NCBI GenBank assembly: GCA_027422505.1
Contig: JAPQWV010000012.1
Span: 20,620,001-20,684,000, forward strand
Source of the DNA: Craterostigma plantagineum
Lineage: Eukaryota; Streptophyta; Magnoliopsida; Lamiales; Linderniaceae
Direction of reading: 5' to 3'
DNA length: 64,000 nucleotides
Shown here piece after piece: positions 33,001-45,204 of the stretch. The translations under genes and the position numbers were made by a program. The number at the start of each line of letters is the position of its first letter. Position 1 is the first letter of the stretch. The notes under the pieces were generated by a model that did not search any database, was not told the origin of the DNA, and was given only the letters and a program-made list of their open reading frames with translations.

Positions 33001-34521
33001 TCAGTCGCCTACACCACCGCAACCTCGTCAAGCTAATCGGCATATGCATCGAGCAACGTACTCGCTGCTTGGTCTACGAACTCGTCAGAAATGGCAGCGT
33101 CGAATCCCATTTACACGGTATATATATATACTACTTACTCCTTTCGCTCTATCAGTATCGTAACGGGTGGAATTATCAGGCGTGGACAAGAACTCGGGCC
33201 CGCTCGATTGGGACGCACGGTTGAAGATAGCTTTGGGAGCTGCGAGGGGACTAGCTTACCTCCACGAAGATTCCAACCCAAGAGTTATTCACCGAGACTT
33301 CAAGGCCAGCAATGTATTGTTAGAAGACGATTTTACCCTAAGGTCTCAGACTTCGGCCTGGCAAGAGAGGCGACGGAGGGCAGCCATCACATATCCACTC
33401 GAGTCATGGGAACTTTCGGGTAAGTCAGAAAATACTTCTCTCGTCGATTTTTGCAAAAAAAAAAATGGGATGCTCTACTCCCAGATGGTTTATACTGAAA
33501 TGCACGATACTACTTTTTTTATTGCGTGAAACCCCCTTGTGTTGTGCTAAACTTAGCATCGTACCCCCATGTGCTGTCTAAAACCCAGCTTCATACCCCC
33601 CAATTAGGGGGCATAAATGACAAGGAGCACATAATTAAATAAACCTCGAGGGGTTCCTGTGCAAATTTCAAACTATAGGGGTTTTGGTGCATTTCGTTTA
33701 AACCACTACTCACTGGGATTTTTATGCTTTTTAGCCAAAAACAAATTCCTACTCAAATCTTTCAAAAAAACACAGATACGTAGCGCCCGAGTATGCAATG
33801 ACTGGGCATTTGCTGGTGAAGAGCGACGTATACAGCTACGGTGTCGTCCTATTAGAGCTCCTCTCGGGGAGAAAGCCCGTCGACATGTCCCAACCCTCGG
33901 GACAAGAAAACCTAGTGACCTGGGCCCGCCCTCGCCTAACTAACCGTGAAGGCTTGCTAGAGCTCGTGGACCCCACCTTGGCCGGGACCTACAGCTTCGA
34001 CGACATGGCTAAGGTTGCAGCAATAGCCTCGATGTGCGTGCACTCAGAGGTGACCCATCGACCCTTCATGGGGGAGGTGGTCCAAGCGCTGAAGCTCATA
34101 TACAACGACGCCGAAGACGTTTGCGGGGCCCACAGCCCGAAGGAGGGGTCGTCGTCGGCCGCCCGGGATTCTGATTATTACTACAGGGGAGGAGGTGGAG
34201 GAGGAGAGCTGACCCAGTCGGGCAGCAGCTGGTGGAATGCGGGCGGGCTGACCCGAGGTGACTTTCGGGCAGGCGTCTTCTTTCATCACCATGGAGTACT
34301 ACAACAGTTCGGGCCCGCTCGAGGGGGCGGGGAATGGGCGCCATTTTTCAGGCGGGCTTGCGCTGCCCGTGAGGCACGGGAATAGGTCTGGCCCGCTGAG
34401 GACTGTTAGGAGCCGTCGGGCGTTTTATAGGCTGATGCAGGGGAGCGTTAGCGAGCACGGCGGGCTTAGGAGGAATCGAGCTTGGAACGAGGCGGCGAAG
34501 GTTCGTTTTGATTCTATTTGA
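30067..34521 (+). CDS. ALE2: ALE2-like receptor serine/threonine kinase, 9 exons, several frameshifts
   Basis: Exons: about 30,067-30,140 (signal peptide [19 protein letters not shown]; no ATG visible), 31,097-31,180, 31,309-31,410, 31,500-31,595, 31,788-32,155, 32,233-32,495, 32,719-33,117, 33,180-33,419 and 33,776-34,521. All introns are GT-AG and phases agree. The Pro/Ser/His-rich ectodomain leads to a conserved Cys-containing domain ([20 protein letters not shown]), a transmembrane segment (about 32,345-32,425) and the kinase: GEGGFG, VAVKLL, HRDFK, DFGLA, APE, then a C-tail ending near [14 protein letters not shown]. The sequence is close to Arabidopsis ALE2, which acts with ACR4 in epidermal/cuticle specification. 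One-base losses break frame near 32,119, 32,337, 32,884, 32,964 and 33,337, plus a shift near 34,258. All catalytic motifs remain, so assembly error is likely, though a pseudogene is possible. Intron 8 holds a small MITE-like hairpin (GAAATGCAC ... GTGCATTTC, 33,497-33,699). Confidence 0.85.
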
Positions 34522-35087
34522 TTTATGTACAGATTTTGTTCAAGGCTTTATGATGAGATTTGTTGAAATTGGTTTGGCTTGAAATTTATTTAGTTTGTAG
34601 CTCTCCTTTTCTTTTAAGTGGTTGAACTTGCAACTGCAAGGGATTTGGGTTAGTAGTAGTCTTAATGTAATAATTATATATGTCCAACAAAAAAACAATT
34701 CAAAGCAAAAAGCAAGTTGGATGCAAAACCTTGAAAACAAATATGCTAATTTTCGTTTTAATTATTATAGAGATTTTGTGATTGTTGAGATTGAGAGTTT
34801 GTTAGCGTAGTAGCTTTCTTCTTTAGCTGTTCGAACTTGCGAGGGAATTGGGTACTAGATAGAACTAGAAATCGTACATGTAATTATAATCATCCACAAA
34901 CCAATTCAAACCAATAGCATCCTAATCAGAAAAGAAGTCTCAGAAGCAATCCTAGAAAACAAACAATACCCAAGACAAACTCACAATAACAAACAACAAA
35001 CCTTAAACTAAACAAACCTAAACTAAAAACAAACCCAAATTCCTACAACAAAAAGCCAACAAACCACACCCTAAATCCCCAAACCCT
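34522..35087. other. Intergenic region between convergent ALE2-like and MCTP genes
   Basis: The two genes are tail to tail. A-rich (34,860-35,080) and T-rich stretches probably contain both 3' UTRs. A TTGGGTTAGTAGTAG-like segment near 34,645 partly recurs near 34,845. Nothing else seen. Confidence 0.4.
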
Positions 35088-38000
35088 TCACAGCATAGCA
35101 TAGTCATTAGCAGGCAACCTCTTGAAAAAACACACAACACTCGACGGCAGCCTACTCCGAAACATCGGCGGTCTCAAACAGTAAATCCCGCCCAAGCCCA
35201 CGACCCATCGAAAGGGCACCAAGTAAAACCCAACCGCCGAAACCAAACAAACCACTACGAAAACAAAAGTCGCCCGAGGATCGCGCCAGCTCAGCAACGC
35301 CTGAAATCTTTCCCTTGAGTCGCCACGTCACCCACCACCGTCTGAATCCTCCCAGCAACGCTCCTGAGCCTATCGTACCTCATCCTGACCACCTCGGGCC
35401 CCCGGCCCGTCGGGAAAGAGTCGAACTCCTCGTCGAGCTCGTCGGGATGAACCATTTCTGCACAAGAAAGCCTCACGTCCAAGTGGGCCGGGTTCCTGGG
35501 CCTGGCCCGATACCTCCAAAGCCCAATCAGCCCAAGCCCGAGAAGCAAAATAGGTATTATGACCTCGGGCGCCACGACGAGCGCCAAAAAAGCCAACACC
35601 GAGAGCGTTGACCAGACGGGCCTCTCCCAATTCCTTATCCCGCCCAAACGCGGCCCAATGCTGCGAGCCAAGAAAGCACATTCGTCAGCCTTAAAAAGTT
35701 AGCCTTGCTCTTCCTCATGCTCCACGCGTGCGAGCCGTGGTCGAGCATCCACTCGACCACCTCCCGGCTAAGGGGCGGCTCGCTTCGGCTCAGCCGCCCG
35801 GCCACCACGGTCACCGCCTGGTGCCTGAGCGCGTCCAATTGGCTCACCGAAATCGGCTCGACGTAGTGCATCTTCGGAAGCAACGGCCTGGCGTACGCAT
35901 GGAGAACGTTGACCATATTCGCGCACGAAAATCTCACCGCCAAGTGAATCTCCCCCATCTTCTTCACCCCAGACGAGTGAAGCATCAACAAAGGGTACGC
36001 GTTCGTGTAAACCCTGTCGGTTTCGAGCGTCGAAACCCTAATTCGAATCTTCCCGATCCTCGAATCCCGACTGTTATTAGGGTTCCCCGAGACCCGAGAG
36101 TTGTCGAAGACGCCTATCGTGACGACGGTGCAAAGGTCGTAAACCTCCCAAGTGTACTGCTCGTTCCAACGAGGCGCCAGGCTGTCGACAACGGTTCGAG
36201 TTCGAACCCACTTCTGACCATACTTAGCCACGCAGTAACAGTCGATCGAACCTCCCTTATTGCCTTCCCTGACCTTCGTAGGCACCAAATTTCCCGCCCC
36301 CAAAACCCTAATTCGAGAATCCCAATATTCGGCTTCCACAACTGCTTCGCCGTGGGGCGCACGTCACTCGCGTACATCATCGCCTCGTCGATTACGTGGT
36401 ACCCGCCTTCCAAACAAACCCTAACGTGAATCCTCGACGAAAATCGACTCGTTAAAGCCTTCGACTCGCTTTTGTTGTCGCTATTATTGCCAAAGTGCGC
36501 GTCCAAGTTATACCTGTTAAGAATTATAAACCCCAATAAGTCGCATGTGTCCCACATCGGATAATCGATAAAAAATTGACCAGCTTATAAGCTAATGGAC
36601 TACTCCATCTATTAGCAATCGCCCAATAATGAAATTTAACAGTACAATACCATCTTGAAATGACTGGCTTGTCGTCGAGGCGTCGTTCAAGGCCGGCGAC
36701 GGGCAGCACGAGCCGCCCGAGCGGCTCGAGTCGATCTTCGACGGTGAGGATTAAGTAGTCTTCGAAGGGCTCGGCGACGACGAACATTAGGTCTTCGTTC
36801 CAATTAGGGTTCGAGGGGCTCCTGCCCGGGGAAGGCGGGCAGGGACGGACGGTTCGAAGGAGCTGATTCCCGACGTGCGCTTTGGCGAACAGCTCGGCGG
36901 GGTATAATCTGCTGCCTGTTCGGTCGCCGACGGGCAGGATTACGTCTTGGGCTTCGATGATTCGAACCCTAAGGTACCATAGCTTTGGCGAGAGGTAGAC
37001 TTTCGATTTTAACGAACTTAGGGCTTCGAAGTGAACGTTTGCGGATTTCGAATGCCATGCCTCGGGGAAGGCTTCGTCGGCTTGCGTTCCGAACCATACG
37101 GAGAGCATTAGTTCGCCTCTGCCTTGTTTGTCTTCGATTCGGTACCATTGCGGGGCTAATTGGCTGTCGGGCGGGGCCCGTTTGGGGACTTCGTTTAGGT
37201 CAAACCAAACGCTGCCTAAGGAGGAGGAGTGATCTTCTCTGTTGATGGAGATTTCGACGGCGGAGGATTGTATGGTGTCTTTGGAGAAGGCGAAGACTTG
37301 GTCGAAGATTGGGTTTGTTAGGGGGTTTTTTTTTGTTATGCCTCTGTAGTTTCCGAGCTTTACTTCGGCGACTACGTCGCCGGCGGCGGCGCCGGCGAGG
37401 GTGAAGGTGGTGGGGATGTTTCTGGCCTTGACGACTCTTACGTAGAGGTACTGCATTTGTTCGACTAGGTCGTAGGTTGAGCTTACCTTTTCCTTGCCTA
37501 GACCGCCGCCGCCGAGGCGAGGGGTGGTCTCCTTCAAGAAATGTTCGCCGGAAAAACCGCCGCCGTTGTTGTGGTACATAGAGCCTGGAACCATGATAAG
37601 GGTGATATCGCCGTCGTGATGATGATGATCCGTATCCTTCAAATGGGTCGGGCCCTGAAACCCAAAACCCGTTTTCCCACCACCGCCTTGGCCCAAGCTC
37701 AGGCCGCCGCCGCCGCCGGTCCATCTGCTTCCTGGGCGGCAGCACCAAGCTACCACCTTGCTGAGCCGCCATTCTCTTGTTCTTCTTATTAGAACCCAAC
37801 AAACCACCCCCGCCGACGGCGCTGACCACCACCTCCTTCACCACTTCTTTCGTAGAGAGGTAGAGCTTCAGAGTAAGCTCGCCTCGCACGTGCGAAAAGA
37901 GGCTCCTCTTCTCCAAGGCGTAGAGCTGCACCGTCTCCTCGCCTTCGCGGGCGACACCGGCGCCGGAAAGTCCCACCTTGCCGAGGAAATGGCGGCTGTT

Positions 38001-38260
38001 GTTGGACCTCTTTTCGTTGAAGACGTTGACTTCTAAGGTTCTGTACGGCAAGTCGGCGACGTCGCCGACGTGGAAGACGAGCTTTTCGTTCCACACTGGG
38101 TTGAGATCCTATACTTGACCGTAGTCCTCCGCCGCTGGCCGTCGAAGTCCACCTCCACGAACGCCGACGACGAGCCCTCGCCGTCCTTGGGCATGAGGTT
38201 GTGCGCCGCCACGACTTCCACGACGAGCTTCTCCTTATTATTATTACCGTTGCCGCTCAT
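35088..38260 (-). CDS. MCTP-family protein (multiple C2 domains and transmembrane region)
   Basis: Coding sequence is complement 36,651-38,260 joined to 35,088-36,513, about 1,010 residues, typical of plant MCTPs. Start ATG 38,260 (MSGNGNNNKEKLVVEVV). C2-1 has LMPKDGEGSSSAFVEVDFDG; a Gly-rich linker follows. C2-2 starts near VRVVKARNIP, C2-3 near VRIIEAQDVILP and C2-4 near ILGAGNLVPTK. The C-terminal PRT_C region has HPDELDEEFDSFP, RMRYDRLRSVAGRIQTVVGD and two hydrophobic hairpins ending KRLPANDYAML. MCTPs (QUIRKY, FTIP) tether ER to plasma membrane at plasmodesmata and affect cell-to-cell transport. Frame breaks from single-base loss occur near 38,112, 37,720, 36,300, 35,655 and 35,305, mostly in G/C runs. 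The single intron (36,514-36,650) is made of an inserted LTR. C2-1 resembles MCTP members other than QKY; the exact orthologue is not settled. Confidence 0.9.
36514..36650 (-). other. Putative intron of the MCTP gene, derived from a transposable element
   Basis: On the minus strand the donor is AAGATG|GTATTG and the acceptor TTCTTAACAG|GTATAAC. Splicing joins codons for S-R-W-Y-N-L-D without shift, continuous with the conserved C2 domain. The intron is 137 bp: a 132-bp inserted element plus one 5-bp target duplication. Retained, it would introduce a different C-terminus and a stop. Confidence 0.8.
36515..36646. mobile_element. 132-bp solo LTR / TRIM-like element in the MCTP gene
   Basis: Begins TGTTAAGAATTATAAACCCC and ends TTTAACAGTACA, so TG...CA. 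It is flanked by ATACC at 36,510-36,514 and 36,647-36,651, a perfect 5-bp target duplication as made by LTR elements. It contains GTCCCACATCGG (36,549-36,560), a word common in plant TRIM/LTR ends; a related CCCACATCGA word is in the TRIM at 47,770. No PBS or second LTR, hence solo. Confidence 0.75.
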
Positions 38261-38705
38261 GGCTGGGTTTTTCTTTTCTTGTTCAATGTGCTTTGCAAAC
38301 TGAAACACTGTTCTTTTTCTGTGTTGTATCTATCGAAGACAGCGAAGAAGAAGACCAAAGAATGGCAGAGCTTTTTCAAGTTAATGTTTGAGATTTGAGA
38401 GTTTAATGAGGCGCGTTTTCAGACAATTGCATTGTATGTGTGTGTTGAAACTTTTTAAAAAGGTTAAATTAATATGATATGGTTTACGTGCTTTTTTTCG
38501 GTTTTGGGCACGATTTCGAGCTGTGGAGTATTAGGAATTAAATCATGGGGAAGGAAGGTTTATCAATAGTAGTGGATTTGTAAATAATAATGATTGAATA
38601 TTTTATGAAAATGCAATCTCATTGCGATTCTATTACATTCGTACAAACATAATTAATTGCAAGTTAATTGAGTTTACCCTTTACAGCCATCTGACATGAC
38701 ACGAG
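38261..38705. other. Upstream region of the MCTP gene
   Basis: Contains the 5' UTR and probable promoter (minus-strand transcription). No definite TATA box is assigned; AT-rich DNA at 38,400-38,470 could hold one. No other gene. Confidence 0.4.
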
Positions 38706-39091
38706 TAGTAATGTCTATATGGGCTGGTGCCTCGTATGCAAGCCCAGTGGCGGGCCTGAAAAAGATGGCCCGCCCTCGTCTGCAGGTGGGTATGCGGATT
38801 ATGCCAGTCATGTTATTAAAAAGATAAAATAATAAAATAATAATAAAACATAGGGAAAAACAAGAAAAAATATAAAAATTAGAAAAAACTAATGTAAAAA
38901 ATAAAAAATGAAGAACTAATTTGGAAAATAATTAATTAATAAAATATTTCTATAATTATTTATGTTATAAGTCACAGTTATAGCTAACAATATAAAAATC
39001 AATTATAGTTATTTATAAATTAAATAATTATATAATATTTATTTTGGGCGAATCCTGCCCCACGGGCTGCGGACCCGTTTGACAGCTCTAG
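38706..39091. mobile_element. GC-capped hAT-like MITE, 386 bp
   Basis: Left end TAGTAATGTCTATATGGGC; right end CCCGTTTGACAGCTCTAG (reverse complement CTAGAGCTGTCAAACGGG). Flanks GACACGAG (38,698-38,705) and GACACGTG (39,092-39,099) match 7/8. GGCGGGCC-type words are at the ends and the core is AT rich. The right end is shared with the element ending at 53,845, so they are one family. Confidence 0.7.
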
Positions 39092-40365
39092 GACACGTGG
39101 ATAATAAAATAATAATGAAGAATTCGCATATAATTTTTTGTAAAAATTAAATACATTGGGTAAATTATCTATACAAATCGTTTATTTATAGTTATAAAAA
39201 TAGTATAACGTATCGCTGTCTATGAATCAATGTTTCTATAACTCATAGAGGGTTTCTGAATATGAAAATGTAGTAAGATATATATCACGACGAAATGTTT
39301 CATGATTTGTTAAATAATGTAGGATTTTAGAGAGTGTTCTAAATAACCATTTATATCTATAGATGGAGTTGTGATGTTTGTTGAGATGGTTAGTTGACAA
39401 TATTCCACTAGACTCATATCTCTCCTAGTCAATGGAGTGTTGTTTCGTCAAACCTCATTACCGTTATTGCATTTATTTTTGGGTATATTAAAAATCAGGT
39501 CCCAAAAATGTTTTAAAATAGGGTTCAGCCACTGTAAAAAAAATTAGTTTAAATGACCCAATTTTTAGAGATAAGGAGCTAAATTACACAAGTGTTATAA
39601 AGTGTATATGAACTGTTATCGGATGATGGTTTTGTGTTATTTCAGAACAATAAAGTGTTACTCCATATTGCAGAACAATGAAGTGTTACTGAACAAATCG
39701 GGTCCTTAAGCGTATTTTTTTCTGGCAAATTCAGGCCCTGACAGGGGCGTGATCGAAAATTGCCCTTTATTTTTTACATAAAATCTTCCAATGCATTTTC
39801 TTTTGTCATGCTTCGAATTTTACATTCCGATTTGATTTGCCATTGCAGTTTTGAGCGGCGTTTGATAGTTACTTCGAGAAGTAATATACTAAAATTGAAT
39901 AATCTAGAACACAATTACTCATAAAATTCATAATAATGTACCAAAAGTTTTAGAAGTGTTATAATTTCATCTTGCTCACAACATAATACACAATAGTATT
40001 TTTTGCATATTCAAATGCGTATATATATATATATAATATATATATATATTAGTTGTAAAATAACTATTAACTAAAAGTAGATGAGCAAAATTGAGAATAT
40101 AAAAATTCTATGATAGTTGATGGTTTCTTTCTATTTAATTACTTTAAATTAAATTAAATAAGTGAACATCTACACATAAATACCTACTTGAATAAAATTT
40201 TTACAGATAGATACCCATATCAGAAATTTTTACAGATTGGTACCCGATTTAATGTTTACCAGCTTCTTCAGTCACGTCTTACCTTCCTGTGTGTGTATGG
40301 CGTACCATAGCATGTTGATATAGGGTACCTAAAGGTGTTTATTTGGCCGTTCATTCAAGCTCGTT
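39092..40365. other. AT-rich intergenic DNA
   Basis: A short direct repeat (CAGAACAAT(A/G)AAGTGTTACT at about 39,642 and 39,671) and (TA)n tracts near 40,020-40,050. No gene or assignable element; the copia 5' LTR expected upstream of 40,366 is not identifiable. Confidence 0.4.
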
Positions 40366-43300
40366 TGTGATCAATTATCCGCAATTGGGTACCATCTTGA
40401 AGATGCGGACAAAATTCACTTGTTCTTGAAAGGTTTGGGTCCGGCTTTTTCCAGTTTTTTAGCTACATAGATGGCCATGTCGCCTTTACCTCGTTCGCTG
40501 ACCTGCAAAACAACACTGAAGCTTGGGAAACGTTCAACAAGCCATAGAGCCGTCTATCCCAGTTCAAGCTACCTTTACCGCGACCATCCCGACATCACCT
40601 CATACTTCTCGTACGCCCAAATAATAACTCTTATGGTCGTGGTAAGAACGGACGTCGTAGTAATGGTCAGAGGTGCCAAACTCATTGTCAGATTTGTCGA
40701 ACAAACGGCCATTATGCATCTGTTTGTCCTGATCGGTTCAATCGTAACATTGCTGTTCAGTCAGGCAATATCGCTGAAGCCTCTCTGCGGCATGAAACAT
40801 TTCAGAACATTCAACTTCTGATTGGTTACTTAGACACAGGTGCATCGTCGCATATGACTACGGATACAACTCACTTGGATTCTTCTGTGCCATATACAGG
40901 TTCGGATTCGGTGTTGTCGTTTGAATTCCTCTATTAATTATTCTGACGTACTGGTTGTTCCTGGACTCACCAAAAATTTGCTGTCTATAAGCAAGTTAAC
41001 CAGGGATTTACTCGTAAATGTTACATTTACTGATAATCATTTTACGGTTCAGCATCAGGTCAGCCGGCACATAATAGCACAAGGAAGGCGTAGTAATGGA
41101 CTTTATTGACTGGATATTCCTCATCGGACAGTGGTGGCAACTCGTACTGCTAAGGAATCATTCGAATTATGGCATTCCCGCATTGGTCACGTTTCTTACG
41201 AAGTAATTTCATATTTAAATAAAGTTGGGAGCATATATGTTACTACTTTATTACCCAAACCTGTCATTTGTGACTCTTGTGGAAAACCTAAGAATAAAAG
41301 ATTGCCGTTCATTTGAGATGATAAACGAGCATCTTCTGTTTGGATATTGTTCATTGTGTGGGGGCCTGCACCTATTAGTTCTGATTTTGGTTTTCGGTAT
41401 TATGTTATTTTCGTGGATGACTTCTCCAGATTCACGTGGTTTTATCCATTAAGACAAAAGTCAAACTTTTGTGACATATTGATTCAGTCTACTACGTTTG
41501 CTGAAACCCAGTTTTCTCGTCGTATTAAGATTTTCACAGTGATGGAGGAACGGAATTTACTAACAATAAAGTGCAGAAATTTTTTCGTGATTCAGGCGTT
41601 CATCACATTCTTTCTTGTCTGTATACTCCATCTCAAAATGGATGGGCATAATGAAAACATAGGCATGACCGAAGCGGGTCTTGCGATGTCTTTCATTCTC
41701 GTACCCTATGAAGTTTTGGGTCGAGGTATTCAGCAGCGGCGTGTATGTCATAAACGGTTTACCCTCCAAAGTGTTGGACGGAAAATCACCGTTTGAGTTG
41801 TTATTCTCAACTGCTCCAAATTTTGATAACTTTCATCCCTTTGGTTGTCGGGTATATCCATGTCTTCGAGACTATACTACAAATAAATTTGAGCCACGCA
41901 GCACAGCTTGTGTCTTTATGGGTTACAGCAACTCGCATAAAGTGTTTCGTTGCTACGATCCTCTTTCATTCCGCATTTGTATTTCTCGACATGCTAAATT
42001 TGTGGAGTCCTTTTTCCCGTTCGCTGATTCTCATGACAGGTCAAACTCACACTCTCTACCTGTTCGGAGTTCTTTGAACCAACAAGAGCGATTGGTCCAC
42101 TGCCCAAGCCCTCAAGTTCACCGGACATTTCAATCGAAAATTCTCAACATCGACTTTGCACAATCTGTGATGATCAGCTCAAGTCGTTGCCTTCTGTTCC
42201 ACCTGTTATACCCGCCTCTCAAGACCAGACAACCGAATATGTTGCTGAACATATTGCTGAACCAGGCTTACTGACACAACCTAGTCCATCTACCCAAGTG
42301 CAATCTCTTGCCGAGCCACAACCCGTTACATCTACTCATCCTATGCAAACTCGGTCCCGGTCAGGGATCTTCAAACCAAAGCATTTGACTTATTATGCTT
42401 GTACTCGCCTTTTTCAATGCTCTTGTTACGGTTAGTGAACCTCGTGGGATCAAATCTGCTTTAAAGCGACCAGAATCGGTTGCCGCTATGAACGAAGAAT
42501 TCGATGCTTTGCAGTCTAATCAGACTTGGAATCCTGTTCCACGCCCTACAAATACTAATATTGTGGGATCTAAATGGTTTTTCGAACCAAGTTTTAGCCG
42601 ATGGATCGATTGATCGTTATAAAGCCCGTCTTGTTGCTCAAGGTTTCACACAACTATCGGGTTTTGATTATTCTCATACCTTTAGTCCCGTGAATCGGGC
42701 TTCTATGGTACGCATTGTGCTTTCTATTGCAGTACTAAATAATTGGCATCTTCATCAAGTGGACGTCAAAACCTGATTCATGGAGCAACCATCTGGATTT
42801 GTTGATGCCAAGTTTCCAAATCATGTTTGTCGTCTTAAACAGGCCTTATACGGTCTAAAGCAAGCTCCTCTTGCACGGTTTCAACTGCTCAGTGATTTTC
42901 TTTTGAGTATTGGATTTGTCTGTAGTCGTACCGATTCGTCGCTCTTCATTTATATCTGTGGTTCATCAGTTGTATATCTTTAGTATATGTCGATGATTAT
43001 TCTGACAGGAAACTCAATAGACAACTTGCGATCCTTCATTACTCGCCGTAAGGATTTCGCCATTAAGGACCTAGGAAAATTAAATATTTCTTGAGTCTTG
43101 AGGTTTCTTATACTTCTTCGGGCATTTGTCTTAATCAGGCGCTCGAGACATACTTATGCGAATTTAGAAGACGCAAAACCTGTTTCCACTCCCTTACAGG
43201 TGGGGTGTCACTTTCTACTGATGGAAAGCTTTTTGATGATCCTACCTTATACCGATCATTGGTTGGAGCTCTCAATATCTCACCGTTACACGCCCTGATT

Positions 43301-43920
43301 TATCTTTTGCTGTAAATATAGTCAGTCAACATTTGCAGAATCCAACTATTGAACATTTTCAAGCGGTGAAGGAATTCTTCGCTACGTGAAGAGTACACCG
43401 GTCTTTGATTTATCTTTTACTCGTGGCTCTTCGCCAACTCTCGTTGCATATTCTAATGTTGGCTGGGCTCGTGTGTGTGGAAACGAGATGATCGACTTAC
43501 GGATACTCCATTTTTCTTGGTGGAAATCTTGTTTCCTGGAGTGCTAAGAAACAGCCGACGGTTTCTCGTTCAAGTTGTGAATCCGAATATCGCGCTCTTG
43601 CTAATGCAGCCTCAAAAATTGTTTGCCTGCTTCAGCTACTCGCGAGCTTCAGATCAAGCCTACCTCTTGTCCTACTCTATATTCGGACAATAGTAGTGCT
43701 CTTTTTATAAATCAGAATTCGAGTTCTCATAAACGCGCCAAGCACATCGATATTGATTTTCACTTTGTTCGTGAACTTGTTTCAAGTAAGCGCTTACAGG
43801 CACAGTACATATCGTCTGATCTACAGATTGCAGATATCTTAACAAAAGCTCTTCATCGTCTGCGATTTGAATTTTTCGTGACAAGCTACGAGTTGGTCCT
43901 CATCACACGTCTTGCTTGAG
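40366..43920 (+). pseudogene. Ty1/copia gag-pol remnant
   Basis: In order: gag tail (LEDADKIHLFLKGLGPAFSS), zinc knuckle (CQICRTNGHYASVC, near 40,690), protease (YLDTGASSHMTTD, near 40,830), pre-integrase (LWHSRIGHVSYEVI, near 41,170), integrase core (YVIFVDDFSRFTWFYPL, near 41,400), RT ([22 protein letters not shown] near 42,620; LKQALYGLKQAPLARF near 42,835; active site near 42,990 read as YVDDYSDRK-like with a frame break), and RNase H (DNSSALFINQNSSSHKRAKH near 43,690; ADILTKAL). At least ten frame breaks and stops. The 5' LTR is missing. Confidence 0.85.
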
Positions 43921-44099
43921 GGGGGCTAATGGAATAAATTAAGCCTTTATTTTAGGCTACAATTAAGGGATTCTAATTATAGTATTGATTGTATATTTTA
44001 ATTGTAATTATTGTTGAAGGATAGAGTAGTATTCTTGTATAAATATTATACGATGTACAATGAACAGATCAAGGGAAAAAAATTATACCTATTTTAACA
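43917..44099 (+). mobile_element. Polypurine tract and 3' LTR of the copia remnant
   Basis: GAGGGGGGCTAA follows the pol stop closely and fits the copia polypurine tract. The 3' LTR is then 43,930-44,099, TGGAATAAATTAAG to ATTTTAACA (170 bp), with an AT-rich promoter-like segment ending TATAAATATTATAC near 44,038. The 5' LTR for comparison is absent, so boundaries rest on TG...CA and the tract. Confidence 0.5.
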
Positions 44100-45204
44100 T
44101 ATTAAATACAAGTCGTTTCATAGTTTTCATGATAAAAAGTATTGATTATTTCGAGTTTTACCTTATATTAAATAGAAACTGTTAGATTAAATAAATAATA
44201 TAATTAATTAATGGTATAATGAAATTTTACTTTATTTCTTAATAAGTGGATAAATTTATTTAAACGTCAGTATATTTAGGAACTTCGGGAAATATATGGA
44301 ACGGTCATAGCATAGCAATGCAAGTAAAACAACAGCTTTTGACCAAAAGACAAGTCAAAAGGCTTCACATAGCAAAGTACAATAACATCGTAAGAAAAAA
44401 AAAAAACCCTTTTTACGGGAAAAAAAAAAAAACAGAAGAATTATTAGATAATTAAGGTTGGTTTTAGTCCGTTGGGTAGTAGCGTCAGTGAGCGGTTAGG
44501 GACGCTCCAAAAGAGGCGCGTGTCTCGAGACTCGTGCCGGGGCGCGTGGGACTGAATCTGCAGAGAGATTGATGTATGAAATAATATTGAAGGAAGCAAA
44601 AGAGAGCCTAAGACTAGCAAGCAAATCTCTTCGTCCAAGGTTTGGGTTTTGTTAGCCTTCGACAAAGTTCGTTTGTCTTGTTATCACAGTAAACGTTTCA
44701 TATTAATTGTAATTAAATTTAGCTTATTACTCAAAAGGCAAAAGTATTTCAAAGATGAGTATAATACTAATGTGACTAATTTATTGTAAAACAAGAGTAA
44801 TCAACACCTCCTCATTAATGGATTCAAGAGGATTATGAAGTTGACAAGAGTTTATCGATGCAAACAGTTGGATGAGATAGAAGTATTTTATATGGCGATG
44901 GTAATCAATAAAGAACTTGTTGAACTAAATGAGTAATGACTGTTTGAAACTGACTCTAGGCCAGAAAATATCATTAAAATGACATGTCATTTGAAATTCG
45001 AATTATTAAACATTTAATTGTCGGATTATGTAAGAAATGTTTAATTGGGCATGGAATGAATGAAAGACGTTGTCAGGCGATAGTCCCCAGAGTCTGTAAT
45101 GTCTTATCCTATGGCGTGAGAAGAGAACGTCTCAAACGGAGAAATATTTTATTCTATTGCTAATATCTTAATGTGATTAATAAATAAACCTATTTACGAA
45201 CACA
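44100..45204. other. Intergenic, no assignable gene
   Basis: A 73-codon minus-strand frame (44,665-44,444) in a locally GC-rich patch has no family I recognise. The rest is AT rich. Confidence 0.35.

Noticed and set aside
34044..34344. Minus-strand ORFs of 82 codons
   Set aside because: Antisense of the last exon of the ALE2-like gene.
35728..36429. 233-codon plus-strand ORF
   Set aside because: Antisense shadow of the C2-4 / PRT_C part of the MCTP gene in GC-rich coding sequence.
44444..44665. 73-codon minus-strand ORF in a GC-richer patch
   Set aside because: No recognisable family, no splice or promoter context; within chance expectation.
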